Below are positions 1-6,723 of a stretch of DNA of 23,494 bases, in pieces; the stretch's first letter is position 1; each line of letters begins with the position of its first letter. Where the stretch lies: assembly GCA_046086225.1 (NCBI GenBank), contig JBJSXF010000049.1, forward strand, positions 1-23,494. The letters run 5' to 3'. This DNA is from JBJSXF01 sp046086225 (GTDB taxonomy: Bacteria > Actinomycetota > Acidimicrobiia > IMCC26256 > PALSA-610). The notes under the pieces are model-generated. The model worked only from the letters and a program-made list of their open reading frames with translations. It was not told the origin of the DNA and did no database searches. Both the position numbers and the translations under genes were made by a program.

Positions 1-808
1 AGAGCGCCCCGACCGACTGCAGCGCCTCCCAGCCCACGGTCGCCACCGCGGCGCAGGGCAGCACCGCACGCCAACCGAGCGGGCGCGCGGTCAGCACCCG
101 GAACACGATCGAGAAGATCGACAGGTCGACGACGAGCCGCGCCCCGACCGCCGCGACCCGCACCGGGGCGCCGAACGCCGCGTTGCGAGCGACGAGCCAG
201 TCGAGCGCAGCCCCGGCGAGAATCGCCGCGCCGAGCGCGCCGAGCAACCCGACCCCGCGAGCCGTCCGCACGAGCAACGACCCGCGCTCGGTCCGCGGCA
301 CTCCCCACACGCGGGCCATCGCATCCTGGCCGGCCCGCCCGACCCGCAACCCGCCGTACGCGGCCACGAGTACGCCGACCGCGAGCGCGAGCCCGCTCCC
401 CCGTAGCGAGGTCACGTTGTCGCGCAACTGGATGCCGATCACCGGGAAGTCGGCCAGCGCCGAGTCGAGGATCCGCTGCTGGAGGCCGGGGTTGCCCGCC
501 AGCACGTAGCCGAGCACCGTCACGAGAACGAGCAGCAGCGGGAAGAGGCCCATGAAGCCGTAGTAGGTGAGACCGGCACAGAGCGCGCCGATCCCGTCCT
601 CGGCGCCCTTGCGGGCGACCGCCACGGCGAGGGCCAGGGGCCGTCGACTCCGCTGCACCCGGTCGAGTGCGACCGCGATCCGGGGTCCGAGGCCGTCCGG
701 GCCCGGCGGGGGCACCGGCGCCGACCCCGTGTCACCGCTCGCCACGGCGAGGACGGTATCGTGGGCGTCGCTGGGCCCCTCTTCCTCGGGCCCGCGGCCG
801 TACCTCAC
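1..808 (-). CDS. YihY/BrkB family membrane protein, N-terminal 269 codons (runs off left edge)
   Basis: This is an integral membrane protein of the YihY/virulence factor BrkB family (once called RNase BN), whose molecular function is not settled. Seen here: a hydrophilic N-terminus of about 60 residues, then a family-like stretch reading AGLTYYGFMGLFPLLLVLVT (first membrane helix), then FPVIGIQL followed by a Gly/Ala-rich helix, then RVGRAGQDAMARVWGVP, which matches the family's conserved NxxNRxWxVP-type segment. Two further hydrophobic helices follow before the window ends, so the C-terminus is missing. I chose GTG at 808 because GGGGAA lies just upstream; another in-frame GTG at 745 would remove a weakly conserved leader. 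It is divergent from the helicase, with 83 bp between the starts. Family assignment is confident; function is not. Confidence 0.85.
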   Translation of the reverse strand, partial: MRYGRGPEEEGPSDAHDTVLAVASGDTGSAPVPPPGPDGLGPRIAVALDRVQRSRRPLALAVAVARKGAEDGIGALCAGLTYYGFMGLFPLLLVLVTVLGYVLAGNPGLQQRILDSALADFPVIGIQLRDNVTSLRGSGLALAVGVLVAAYGGLRVGRAGQDAMARVWGVPRTERGSLLVRTARGVGLLGALGAAILAGAALDWLVARNAAFGAPVRVAAVGARLVVDLSIFSIVFRVLTARPLGWRAVLPCAAVATVGWEALQSVGAL

Positions 809-849
809 CAGTTCCCCACGACGGAGCCGCCGAGGATCGGCCTCCGCGT

Positions 850-867
850 GGACGTCGGGTGACGTCC
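850..867. promoter_or_regulatory. 7-bp inverted repeat upstream of the helicase
   Basis: GGACGTC (850-856) and GACGTCC (861-867) form a perfect inverted repeat around GGGT, between the divergent brkB-like gene and the helicase, 24 bp before the helicase ATG. It could be an operator or a hairpin in the helicase leader. No regulator is known from the sequence. Confidence 0.35.
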
Positions 868-891
868 GGAATCAGAAGGATCAACGAACCC

Positions 892-2070
892 ATGACCACG
901 TTCCGCGACCTCGGCCTGCGCGCCGAGATCGTCGACGCCCTCGCCGAGCAGGGCATCGACGCACCGTTCGCCATCCAGGCCGCCACCATCGCCGACGCCC
1001 TCGCCGGTCGTGACGTGTGCGGCAAGGCCAAGACCGGCTCGGGCAAGACGCTCGCCTTCGGGCTCCCGGCCCTGCAGAACGTCGAGCGGGCGAAGCCCGG
1101 GCACCCCACCGCGCTCGTGCTCGTGCCGACCCGCGAGCTCGCCCGTCAGGTGGTCGAGGTGCTCTCGCCCCTCGGCAAGGCGATCGGCATCCGCGTCGCC
1201 GCGTTCTACGGCGGCGCATCGATGGACCGCCAGATCCGCAACCTCCAGCGCCGCATCGAGATCGCGGTCGCCACGCCGGGTCGCCTCATCGACCTCATGG
1301 AGCGCAAGGAGGTCGAGCTCGACCAGGTACGGATCCTGATCGTCGACGAGGCCGACCGCATGGCCGACATGGGCTTCCTCCCGCAGGTCGAATGGCTCCT
1401 CCGGGGCGTGCCCGGCGACCGGCAGACGCTGCTCTTCTCGGCCACCCTCGATCGCGAGGTCGACGTGCTCGTGCGGCGCTACATGCGCGAGCCGGTGACC
1501 CACGAGGTCGTCTCCGAGACCCAGACCGTCGACGAGATGACGCACCGCTTCCTCAAAGTGCACGAGCTCGACCGCGTGAAGGTACTCGCCGCGATCGCGG
1601 CCGGAGCCGAGCGCACGATGGTGTTCGTCCGCACGAAGCGCGGTGCCGACCGGCTCGTGTCGCAACTGCTCCGCGAAGGGGTCGAGGCCGCGGCCATCCA
1701 CGGCGACCTGCGCCAGAGCGCACGCGAACGGGCACTCACCGACTTCGCAGCCGGACACCACGGCGTGCTCGTCGCCACCGACGTCGCCGCCCGCGGCATC
1801 CACATCGACGACGTCGAGGTGGTCGTGCACTACGACCCGCCCGAGGAGCACAAGGGCTACCTCCACCGCTCGGGCCGCACGGCCCGGGCCGGGAACGAAG
1901 GGGTCGTCGTCACCTTCGTGCTCTGGAACCAGGAACTCGAGGTCGAGAAGCTGCAGAAGCGGCTCCGACTGCGCGAGCCGATCATCGAGGTGTTCTCGAA
2001 CGACCCGCGGCTCGCCGACCTCGGCACGCTCACGTCGCCCGCGCCGAAACGCCGGGCTGCGCTCGTGTGA
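892..2070 (+). CDS. DEAD-box ATP-dependent RNA helicase
   Basis: This 392-residue protein is an ATP-dependent RNA helicase that remodels structured RNA in the cytoplasm, in ribosome assembly, mRNA decay or cold adaptation. The motifs appear in order: Q-motif region FAIQ (27-30), motif I AKTGSGKT (46-53), Ia PTRELA (79-84), Ib TPGR (128-131), motif II VDEAD (151-155), motif III SAT (183-185), then in the second RecA domain ATDVAARGIH (295-304) and HRSGRTAR (325-332). The protein ends soon after the core, without the long basic tail seen in CsdA/DeaD or RhlE forms, so it is a minimal helicase. ATG 892 is preceded by AGAAGGA at 874-880. An in-frame open stretch upstream back to about 667 lacks family similarity and overlaps the divergent gene. 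The stop lies 22 bp before bpa. The exact subfamily is not resolved. Confidence 0.95.
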   Translation: MTTFRDLGLRAEIVDALAEQGIDAPFAIQAATIADALAGRDVCGKAKTGSGKTLAFGLPALQNVERAKPGHPTALVLVPTRELARQVVEVLSPLGKAIGIRVAAFYGGASMDRQIRNLQRRIEIAVATPGRLIDLMERKEVELDQVRILIVDEADRMADMGFLPQVEWLLRGVPGDRQTLLFSATLDREVDVLVRRYMREPVTHEVVSETQTVDEMTHRFLKVHELDRVKVLAAIAAGAERTMVFVRTKRGADRLVSQLLREGVEAAAIHGDLRQSARERALTDFAAGHHGVLVATDVAARGIHIDDVEVVVHYDPPEEHKGYLHRSGRTARAGNEGVVVTFVLWNQELEVEKLQKRLRLREPIIEVFSNDPRLADLGTLTSPAPKRRAALV

Positions 2071-2078
2071 CCGACCGT

Positions 2079-2084
2079 TACAAT
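2079..2084 (+). promoter_or_regulatory. -10 box TACAAT for a leaderless bpa transcript
   Basis: TACAAT is followed by 8 nt and then GTG at 2093, with no Shine-Dalgarno between. This matches the TANNNT-N6/8-start arrangement at several other genes here and implies transcription starting at or within 1-2 nt of the start codon. No clear -35 is visible. Inference from sequence only. Confidence 0.55.
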
Positions 2085-2092
2085 CCGCAGCC

Positions 2093-2590
2093 GTGACGAT
2101 GCTGCCGCCCGGCACCGACGGCGACGGGCCCACCGGCCCCACCCCGCAGATCCCCGAGATCATCGACGCCCCCGGCGCCGATGCCGTGCCCGCCGGCGAG
2201 CAGGTCTCCCGGCCCACCAAGCTCATCCGGATCGCCTCGATGGTGCGCGCCCTGCTCGAGGAAGCCCGACACGCCCCGCTCGACGAGGCCGGTCGTCGCT
2301 CGCTCAAGGAGATCCACGAGCGTTCGATCCACGAGCTCGAAGAGATCCTCTCGGACGACCTCCGCAACGAGCTCGACGAGGTGAAGCTCTCCTTCACCTC
2401 CGACGCGCCGAGCGAATCCGAGCTGCGCATCGCCCAGGCCCAGCTCGTGGGCTGGCTCGAGGGCCTGTTCCACGGCATCCAGGCCACCCTCTTCACCCAG
2501 CAGATGCAGGCCCAGCGCCAGTTCGAGGAGATGCGGCAGCGCCGGGCCCTCGACGCCGGTCCCGACCGGCCGAGCGGCGCCTACCTCTGA
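2093..2590 (+). CDS. bpa: Bacterial proteasome activator Bpa/PafE
   Basis: Bpa (PafE) is an ATP-independent ring-forming activator that opens the gate of the actinobacterial 20S proteasome and feeds it unfolded proteins; in Mycobacterium tuberculosis it is Rv3780. The 165-residue product has the family plan: a disordered acidic/Pro-rich N-terminus (1-38), a helical core from PTKLIRIASMVRALLEEAR (41-59), the near-invariant LRIAQAQLVGWLEGLFHG segment (111-128), a Gln/Arg-rich helix and a C-terminal tail ending SGAYL. The tail is the proteasome-docking motif; the mycobacterial protein ends GQYL, so Ala replaces Gln here. GTG 2093 is favoured by the -10-like box just upstream; ATG at 2099 is the alternative. 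Its presence predicts prcBA elsewhere in the genome. It lies between the helicase and DAHP synthase genes with no evident functional link. Confidence 0.93.
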   Translation: MTMLPPGTDGDGPTGPTPQIPEIIDAPGADAVPAGEQVSRPTKLIRIASMVRALLEEARHAPLDEAGRRSLKEIHERSIHELEEILSDDLRNELDEVKLSFTSDAPSESELRIAQAQLVGWLEGLFHGIQATLFTQQMQAQRQFEEMRQRRALDAGPDRPSGAYL

Positions 2591-2610
2591 CCCTCGAACC
2601 TGGAAGCCCG

Positions 2611-3981
2611 ATGACCGGAACCGTCCCGCTCGCCGATTTCACCTGGCAGCCGTCGAGCTGGCGCGCCCGTCCGGCCGCCCAGCAGCCCCCGTGGCCCGAC
2701 GCCACGGCCCTCGAAGCGGCGACCGACGAACTGCGCACCATGCCGCCACTCGTCTTCGCCGGTGAAGCGCGCACCCTGCGCGCCGCCCTCGCGCGGGTGA
2801 GCCGGGGCGAGGGGTTCCTGCTCCAGGCGGGCGACTGCGCCGAGTCGTTCGGGGAGTTCTCGGCCGACAACATCCGCGACAAGCTCAAGGTCATCCTGCA
2901 GATGTCGGTCGCGCTCACGTACAGCACGGGCGTGCCGACCGTGAAGGTGGGCCGTATCGCCGGACAGTTCGCCAAGCCGCGCTCGTCGGCCACCGAGACC
3001 CGCGACGACCTCACCCTCCCCTCGTACTTCGGCGACAGCGTGAACGACTTCACCTTCGCCGAGGCGGCCCGCCGCCCCGATCCCGAGCGACTCCTACGCG
3101 GCTACCACCAGGCCGCCTCGACCCTCAACCTGCTGCGCGCCTTCACCAAGGGCGGCTTCGCCGACCTGGAGCGCGTCCACCAGTGGAACCTCGAGTTCGT
3201 CGCCAGCGCGCACGAGGGACACCGCTACGACGAGATCGCCGACGGAATCGAACGGGCCCTGCGCTTCATGGCCGCGTGCGGCATCGATCTCGCGGCCGAG
3301 ATGCAGCTCCACGAGGTCGACTTCTACACGTCACACGAGGCGCTCCTCCTCGAGTACGAGGAAGCCCTCACCCGGCGCGACAGCATCTCCGGCGACTGGT
3401 ACGACTGCTCGGCCCACCTCTTGTGGATCGGGGCCCGCACCCACCAGCTCGACGGCGCCCACGTCGAGTTCCTCTCCGGAGTCCGGAATCCGATCGGACT
3501 GAAGGTCGGCACGCACGTCGAGCCCGAAGAGCTGCTCGGCCTCTGCCGCCGCCTCGATCCGACACGCGAGCCGGGCCGGCTCGTGCTGGTCAGCCGCATG
3601 GGCGCCGACCGGGTCGCCGAGCAGCTCCCGCGCCTGCTGCGAGCCGTCCAGAGCGCAGGGCATCCCGTGGTGTGGGCGTGCGACCCGATGCACGGCAACA
3701 CCTTCGCCCACGAGAGCGGCTACAAGACGCGCCACTTCGACGCCGTGATGCGCGAGGTGGAGCAGTTCTTCGCGGTATGCCGGGCCGAGGGCGTGTGGCC
3801 GGGCGGAGTGCACGTCGAGCTCACCGGAAGTGACGTCACCGAATGCCTCGGCGGCGGCGACGATCTCTCGGGTTCCGACCTCGAACGCCGCTACGAGACC
3901 CGCTGCGACCCCCGCCTCAACGCGCGTCAGTCGCTCGACCTCGCCTTCCGACTGGCCGAGCTCATCCAGCGCACCGCCTGA
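2611..3981 (+). CDS. aroG: Class II 3-deoxy-7-phosphoheptulonate (DAHP) synthase
   Basis: This enzyme joins phosphoenolpyruvate and erythrose 4-phosphate to make DAHP, the first committed step of the shikimate pathway to aromatic amino acids, in the cytoplasm. It is a class II (plant/actinobacterial) form of 456 residues, close to the 462 of M. tuberculosis AroG. The metal ligands can be placed by motif: Cys76 in QAGDCAE, His361 in CDPMHGN, Glu403 in HVELTG and Asp433 in CDPRLN. KVGRIAGQFAKPRS (112-125) and GLKVGTH (296-302) are further conserved active-site segments. The N-terminal extension (about residues 1-45) is where the mycobacterial enzyme forms allosteric sites; whether feedback inhibition is kept cannot be read here. 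ATG 2611 follows GGAAG at a spacing of about 5 nt, 20 bp after bpa, so co-transcription is possible. Paired hairpins follow the stop. Confidence 0.96.
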   Translation: MTGTVPLADFTWQPSSWRARPAAQQPPWPDATALEAATDELRTMPPLVFAGEARTLRAALARVSRGEGFLLQAGDCAESFGEFSADNIRDKLKVILQMSVALTYSTGVPTVKVGRIAGQFAKPRSSATETRDDLTLPSYFGDSVNDFTFAEAARRPDPERLLRGYHQAASTLNLLRAFTKGGFADLERVHQWNLEFVASAHEGHRYDEIADGIERALRFMAACGIDLAAEMQLHEVDFYTSHEALLLEYEEALTRRDSISGDWYDCSAHLLWIGARTHQLDGAHVEFLSGVRNPIGLKVGTHVEPEELLGLCRRLDPTREPGRLVLVSRMGADRVAEQLPRLLRAVQSAGHPVVWACDPMHGNTFAHESGYKTRHFDAVMREVEQFFAVCRAEGVWPGGVHVELTGSDVTECLGGGDDLSGSDLERRYETRCDPRLNARQSLDLAFRLAELIQRTA

Positions 3982-4017
3982 GCCCGGATCCCGGGCCGAC
4001 GGGCCACCTCGGGGTGG
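3982..4017. terminator. Two adjacent hairpins between convergent genes
   Basis: GCCCGG-ATC-CCGGGC (3982-3996) starts right after the DAHP synthase stop. CCACC-TCGG-GGTGG (4004-4017) lies just before the stop of the opposing SCO4848-like gene. There is no U-tract, as is common for actinobacterial terminators. Likely a bidirectional terminator. Confidence 0.5.
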
Positions 4018-4021
4018 ACGG

Positions 4022-4219
4022 TCAGTCGCGGCGCAGGCGCTGCAGGCCGATCCAGCCGGCCGCGAGGCCGAACCCCACCGAGATCACCGCGATCGCCGCG
4101 TGAACGACGAGGAAGCCGGTCGATCGATCCTCCCCCGCCATGTTCCACATGCGGGTCACCCAGACGTACGCCGTCCAGCCGCACAGGGCGACGAGCACCC
4201 AGGCGGCGCGGCGGCTCAC
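4022..4219 (-). CDS. Small two-helix membrane protein, SCO4848-like
   Basis: This 65-residue protein has two predicted membrane helices (roughly residues 5-20 and 36-56) joined by a short polar loop with WNMAGEDRST, and ends in a basic tail RLRRD. Its pattern (SRRAAWVLVALCGWTAYVWV, then VVHAAIAVISVGFGLAAG) resembles the actinobacterial SCO4848-type membrane proteins from memory; no function is established for these. The GTG start at 4219 shares bases with the dapA stop in a GTGA overlap, so translation is probably coupled to dapA. A much longer upstream reading in the same frame runs antisense-like through dapA and is not real. Alternative: an unrelated short membrane protein of similar topology. 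Confidence 0.7.
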   Translation of the reverse strand: MSRRAAWVLVALCGWTAYVWVTRMWNMAGEDRSTGFLVVHAAIAVISVGFGLAAGWIGLQRLRRD

Positions 4220-5115
4220 GACTCGGCGCTCGCGACCGCGGCCAGGCAGGCGTCGCGAGCTGCCGCCGAGGCCGGGAGCAGCGGCATCCGCACATCGGGC
4301 GTCGCCAGCAGCCCTCGAGCGTGGAGTACGGCCTTGAACACGGCCGGGTTCGGCTCGGCGAAAGCGGTCTGCACGACCGGCAGGAGCGCCTCGGCGATCG
4401 CCCGGCCGTCGTCGACTTTGCCCGCCAGACCGTGCTCGATCATCGTCACGAAGCGGTCGGTGCAGAGGTGAGCCGCGGCCGAGATCGCACCGACGGCACC
4501 CATGCACATGAGCGGGAAGAGGAGCGTGTCCTCCCCGCCCAGCACCCCGAAGCCGTCGGGGGCGTCGGCGAGCAGCGCCAGGGTGTCGGCGTCGAGGGCC
4601 GAGACGGCCTGCTTCACACCGGCGATGTCGTCCACTGCGGCCAATTCGAGGAGCGCGTCGGCCCCGAGACCCCGACCGGTGCGGGCCGGGATGTTGTAGA
4701 GCACGAGCGGCACCGGGCTCTCGGCGGCGACGGCCCGGAAATGAGCGACGATGCCCGCCTCGGACGGCCGGACGTAGTAGGGCACCACCACCAGGGCCCC
4801 GACCACGGCCGGGATGCCGGCCAAGGCCCGCGTCGCCTCGACCGTGTGCGCCGTGTTGTTGCTCCCCGTCCCCACGATGACGCGTGAGCCCCGGGCTGCG
4901 CACACCGCCGAGACGGTGTCGACCACGAGGCGCCGCTCGGCATCATCGAGCGCGCTCGACTCGCCCGTCGTGCCGAGGGCGACGATGCCCGAGGCGCCGG
5001 CATCGAGGGAGCGGTGGCAGAGCCGCTCGATCGCCGCCGCATCGACTGCGCCCGCCGCGTCGAACGGCGTGATGAGGGGCACCCACACGCCACGGAGGTC
5101 GAGGTCGCTCGCCAC
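4216..5115 (-). CDS. dapA: 4-hydroxy-tetrahydrodipicolinate synthase
   Basis: DapA condenses pyruvate with aspartate semialdehyde in the diaminopimelate/lysine pathway, feeding peptidoglycan and lysine synthesis. The 299-residue TIM-barrel protein keeps the family's functional residues: Thr49-Thr50 in GTTGES, Tyr140 and Arg145 in LYNIPARTG, and the Schiff-base Lys168 in AGVKQA. A catalogue of DapA-superfamily relatives (N-acetylneuraminate lyase, KDG aldolases) exists, but the GTTGES and PARTG motifs favour DapA. I chose GTG 5115, whose product begins SDLDLRGVWVPLITPF as family members do. ATG 5181 would add 22 unlike residues and abut the divergent TSUP start. A TACGCT box ends 6 nt before the GTG, suggesting a leaderless mRNA. 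The gene overlaps the small membrane-protein gene downstream; dapB is not in the window. Confidence 0.93.
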   Translation of the reverse strand: MASDLDLRGVWVPLITPFDAAGAVDAAAIERLCHRSLDAGASGIVALGTTGESSALDDAERRLVVDTVSAVCAARGSRVIVGTGSNNTAHTVEATRALAGIPAVVGALVVVPYYVRPSEAGIVAHFRAVAAESPVPLVLYNIPARTGRGLGADALLELAAVDDIAGVKQAVSALDADTLALLADAPDGFGVLGGEDTLLFPLMCMGAVGAISAAAHLCTDRFVTMIEHGLAGKVDDGRAIAEALLPVVQTAFAEPNPAVFKAVLHARGLLATPDVRMPLLPASAAARDACLAAVASAES

Positions 5116-5121
5116 GCTGCG

Positions 5122-5127
5122 AGCGTA
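5122..5127 (-). promoter_or_regulatory. -10 box TACGCT for a leaderless dapA transcript
   Basis: On the minus strand TACGCT is followed by 6 nt and then the dapA GTG, the spacing expected if transcription starts on the start codon. GGAGGG further upstream is about 18 nt from the GTG, too far for a normal ribosome binding site. Confidence 0.5.
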
Positions 5128-5181
5128 TCCCGTTCCCTCCGGCTTCCGACCGGGATCAGCGGCGGGAGGTACGGTCGCCAC

Positions 5182-5967
5182 GTGTCCGACGCCGTGCGCT
5201 TCCTCCTCACCGTGGGCGCCGGTTTCGTGACCGGGATCCTCTCGGCCATGTTCGGTATCGGCGGCGCCGTGGTCTCGACCCCGGCCATCCGGCTCCTCGG
5301 GGCCACCGCCCTCCAGGCCGTCGGCTCGACCCTGCCGTCGGTCCTGCCCTCGTCGGTGACCGGTTCGATCCGGTACCGCCGGGAGGGTCTCATCCTGCCG
5401 CGGGTCGTCGCCTGGACGGCGCTGGGCGGGGTGCCCGCCTCCGTGATCGGCTCACGGCTGACGAGCGCGGTTCCGGGCGACGGCCATCTCCTCATGCTCG
5501 CCACGGCGGCGATGGTCGGCTACACGGCGTACCGCACCGCATTCCCGCCCGATCGGCCGGTCGGCGCCGACGGCGAGCCCCGACCTCCGCGCCGCGAGCC
5601 GTGGCGCCTGATCGTCGTGGGGCTCCTCGCCGGCGGGCTCTCGGGGCTCCTCGGAATCGGAGGCGGCATCCTCATGGTGCCCGCGTTCTCGATCTGGATC
5701 GGCATTCCCCTCCGCCAGACGATCGCCACCTCGCTCACGATCGTCGGCGTGCTCGCGATCCCCGGCACCCTCACGCACTGGGCGCTCGGCCACATCGACT
5801 GGACGTACGCCTTCGGCCTCGCCCTCGGCGTCGTCCCCGGCGCCTGGCTCGGGGCCCGCTTCACCATCAACGCCTCCGAACTCACCCTGCGCCGCACCGT
5901 CGGGGCCGCGCTCGGCGTCATCGCCCTCGCCTACGCGGTCGGCGAGACGATCGCGCTGCTCGGCTGA
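5182..5967 (+). CDS. TauE/SafE (TSUP) family membrane permease
   Basis: This 261-residue integral membrane protein belongs to the TSUP family, whose members move sulfite, sulfonates, thiosulfate or other organic anions across the cytoplasmic membrane; the substrate here cannot be told. The family's two-repeat structure is visible: GAGFVTGILSAMFGIGGAVV (12-31) and LAGGLSGLLGIGGGILMVPA (149-168), each a helix with the conserved GIGGG-type turn. About seven or eight hydrophobic helices can be counted, with a polar charged linker at about 122-140 between the repeats. GTG 5182 follows GGGAGG (5164-5169) at 12 nt. It is divergent from dapA. Its 3' end overlaps the opposing uracil-DNA glycosylase gene by 37 bp. 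Confidence 0.88.
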   Translation: MSDAVRFLLTVGAGFVTGILSAMFGIGGAVVSTPAIRLLGATALQAVGSTLPSVLPSSVTGSIRYRREGLILPRVVAWTALGGVPASVIGSRLTSAVPGDGHLLMLATAAMVGYTAYRTAFPPDRPVGADGEPRPPRREPWRLIVVGLLAGGLSGLLGIGGGILMVPAFSIWIGIPLRQTIATSLTIVGVLAIPGTLTHWALGHIDWTYAFGLALGVVPGAWLGARFTINASELTLRRTVGAALGVIALAYAVGETIALLG

Positions 5968-6680
5968 GGTCGGACCGCCGCGAGGTCACGGGCGCGGCTC
6001 AGCACGGCGTCGAGCATCGCCGGCGTGAGCCGACCCGTGAAGGTGTTCTGCTGGCTCGGATGGAATGCGGTCACGATCGTGATCCGACCGCATTCGATCT
6101 CGACCCCGTGCCCGAACCGAGGCCGCCGGACCGGGAGCCCGATCGCCGGATCGGCCTGCGCCCGCAGCCCCGCCCACGCCGCCTGGTAGGCGAAGCCGCC
6201 GAGGGGCACCACGACCCGGAGCCGGGTGAGCGCGGCGAGTTCGCGGATGAGGAACGACCGACAGGCGTCCCGCTCGGCCGGCGTCGGCGCGTTGGCCGGG
6301 GGTGCGCACCGCACGGCGGCCGTGACCCACGTGTCGCGGAGCCGCAAGCCGTCACCGATCCGCACCGACTCCGGTCGGTTCGCGAGCCCCACCCGATGGA
6401 GCGCGGCGAAGAGGAAGTCGCCCGAACGATCGCCGGTGAAGATCCGGCCCGTGCGATTCGCGCCGTGCGCGGCGGGCGCGAGCCCGAGGAGCAGGATCCG
6501 GGCACGCGGATCCCCGAAGCCCGGCACCGGCTTCCCCCAGTAGTCATCGTCCCGGAATGCCGCCCGCTTCTCCCGGGCCGTGCGCTCGCGCCACTCGACG
6601 AGTCGTGGACACGTCCGACACTCCGTGATCTCGGCGGCGAGCGGGTCGAGCGCACGACGCGGGGGCGGGACGGACGGCAC
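5931..6680 (-). CDS. udgB: Type 5 uracil-DNA glycosylase (UdgB)
   Basis: This enzyme starts base-excision repair by removing uracil, and in family 5 also hypoxanthine and other deaminated bases, from DNA; removing deaminated cytosine matters in a very GC-rich genome. The 249-residue protein has the family 5 motifs GLAPAAHGANRTGRIFTGD (66-84) and HPSQQNTFTGRLT (207-219). The first motif lacks the catalytic Asp of family 1 enzymes, as usual for UDGb. Four cysteines, C21 and C24 (ECRTC), C125 and C140, fit the 4Fe-4S cluster of families 4 and 5. I chose GTG 6680 because a TACGAT box sits 8 nt upstream; an open reading continuing to 6854 would overlap the divergent kinase gene. The 3' end overlaps the TSUP gene tail to tail. 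Confidence 0.93.
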   Translation of the reverse strand: MPSVPPPRRALDPLAAEITECRTCPRLVEWRERTAREKRAAFRDDDYWGKPVPGFGDPRARILLLGLAPAAHGANRTGRIFTGDRSGDFLFAALHRVGLANRPESVRIGDGLRLRDTWVTAAVRCAPPANAPTPAERDACRSFLIRELAALTRLRVVVPLGGFAYQAAWAGLRAQADPAIGLPVRRPRFGHGVEIECGRITIVTAFHPSQQNTFTGRLTPAMLDAVLSRARDLAAVRPQPSSAIVSPTA

Positions 6681-6688
6681 CGGGCCCG

Positions 6689-6694
6689 ATCGTA
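6689..6694 (-). promoter_or_regulatory. -10 box TACGAT for leaderless udgB
   Basis: TACGAT on the minus strand is followed by 8 nt and the udgB GTG at 6680. There is no Shine-Dalgarno. It lies only 15 bp from the oppositely directed box at 6710-6715. Confidence 0.55.
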
Positions 6695-6709
6695 ACGACG
6701 GGGGCCGGA

Positions 6710-6715
6710 TAGCCT
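6710..6715 (+). promoter_or_regulatory. -10 box TAGCCT for the leaderless lipid kinase gene
   Basis: TAGCCT is followed by 8 nt and ATG at 6724, the same spacing as at udgB, bpa, pdtaS and the phosphodiesterase gene. No Shine-Dalgarno is present. Confidence 0.5.
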
Positions 6716-6723
6716 CCGCGGCG

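Noticed and set aside
805..2496. Long minus-strand open frame (563 codons) across the helicase and bpa
   Set aside because: It is antisense to two clearly recognised genes, has low-complexity Arg/Glu/Val/Gly content and matches no family; long shadow frames are expected at this GC content.
4220..4903. Extension of the small membrane protein into a 293-codon frame
   Set aside because: The upstream part is Gly/Arg-rich shadow of dapA; only the last 65 codons form a coherent membrane protein.
5116..5181. Upstream ATG start for dapA at 5181
   Set aside because: The added residues are unlike the family, and the start would touch the divergent TSUP start codon; GTG 5115 gives the standard N-terminus.
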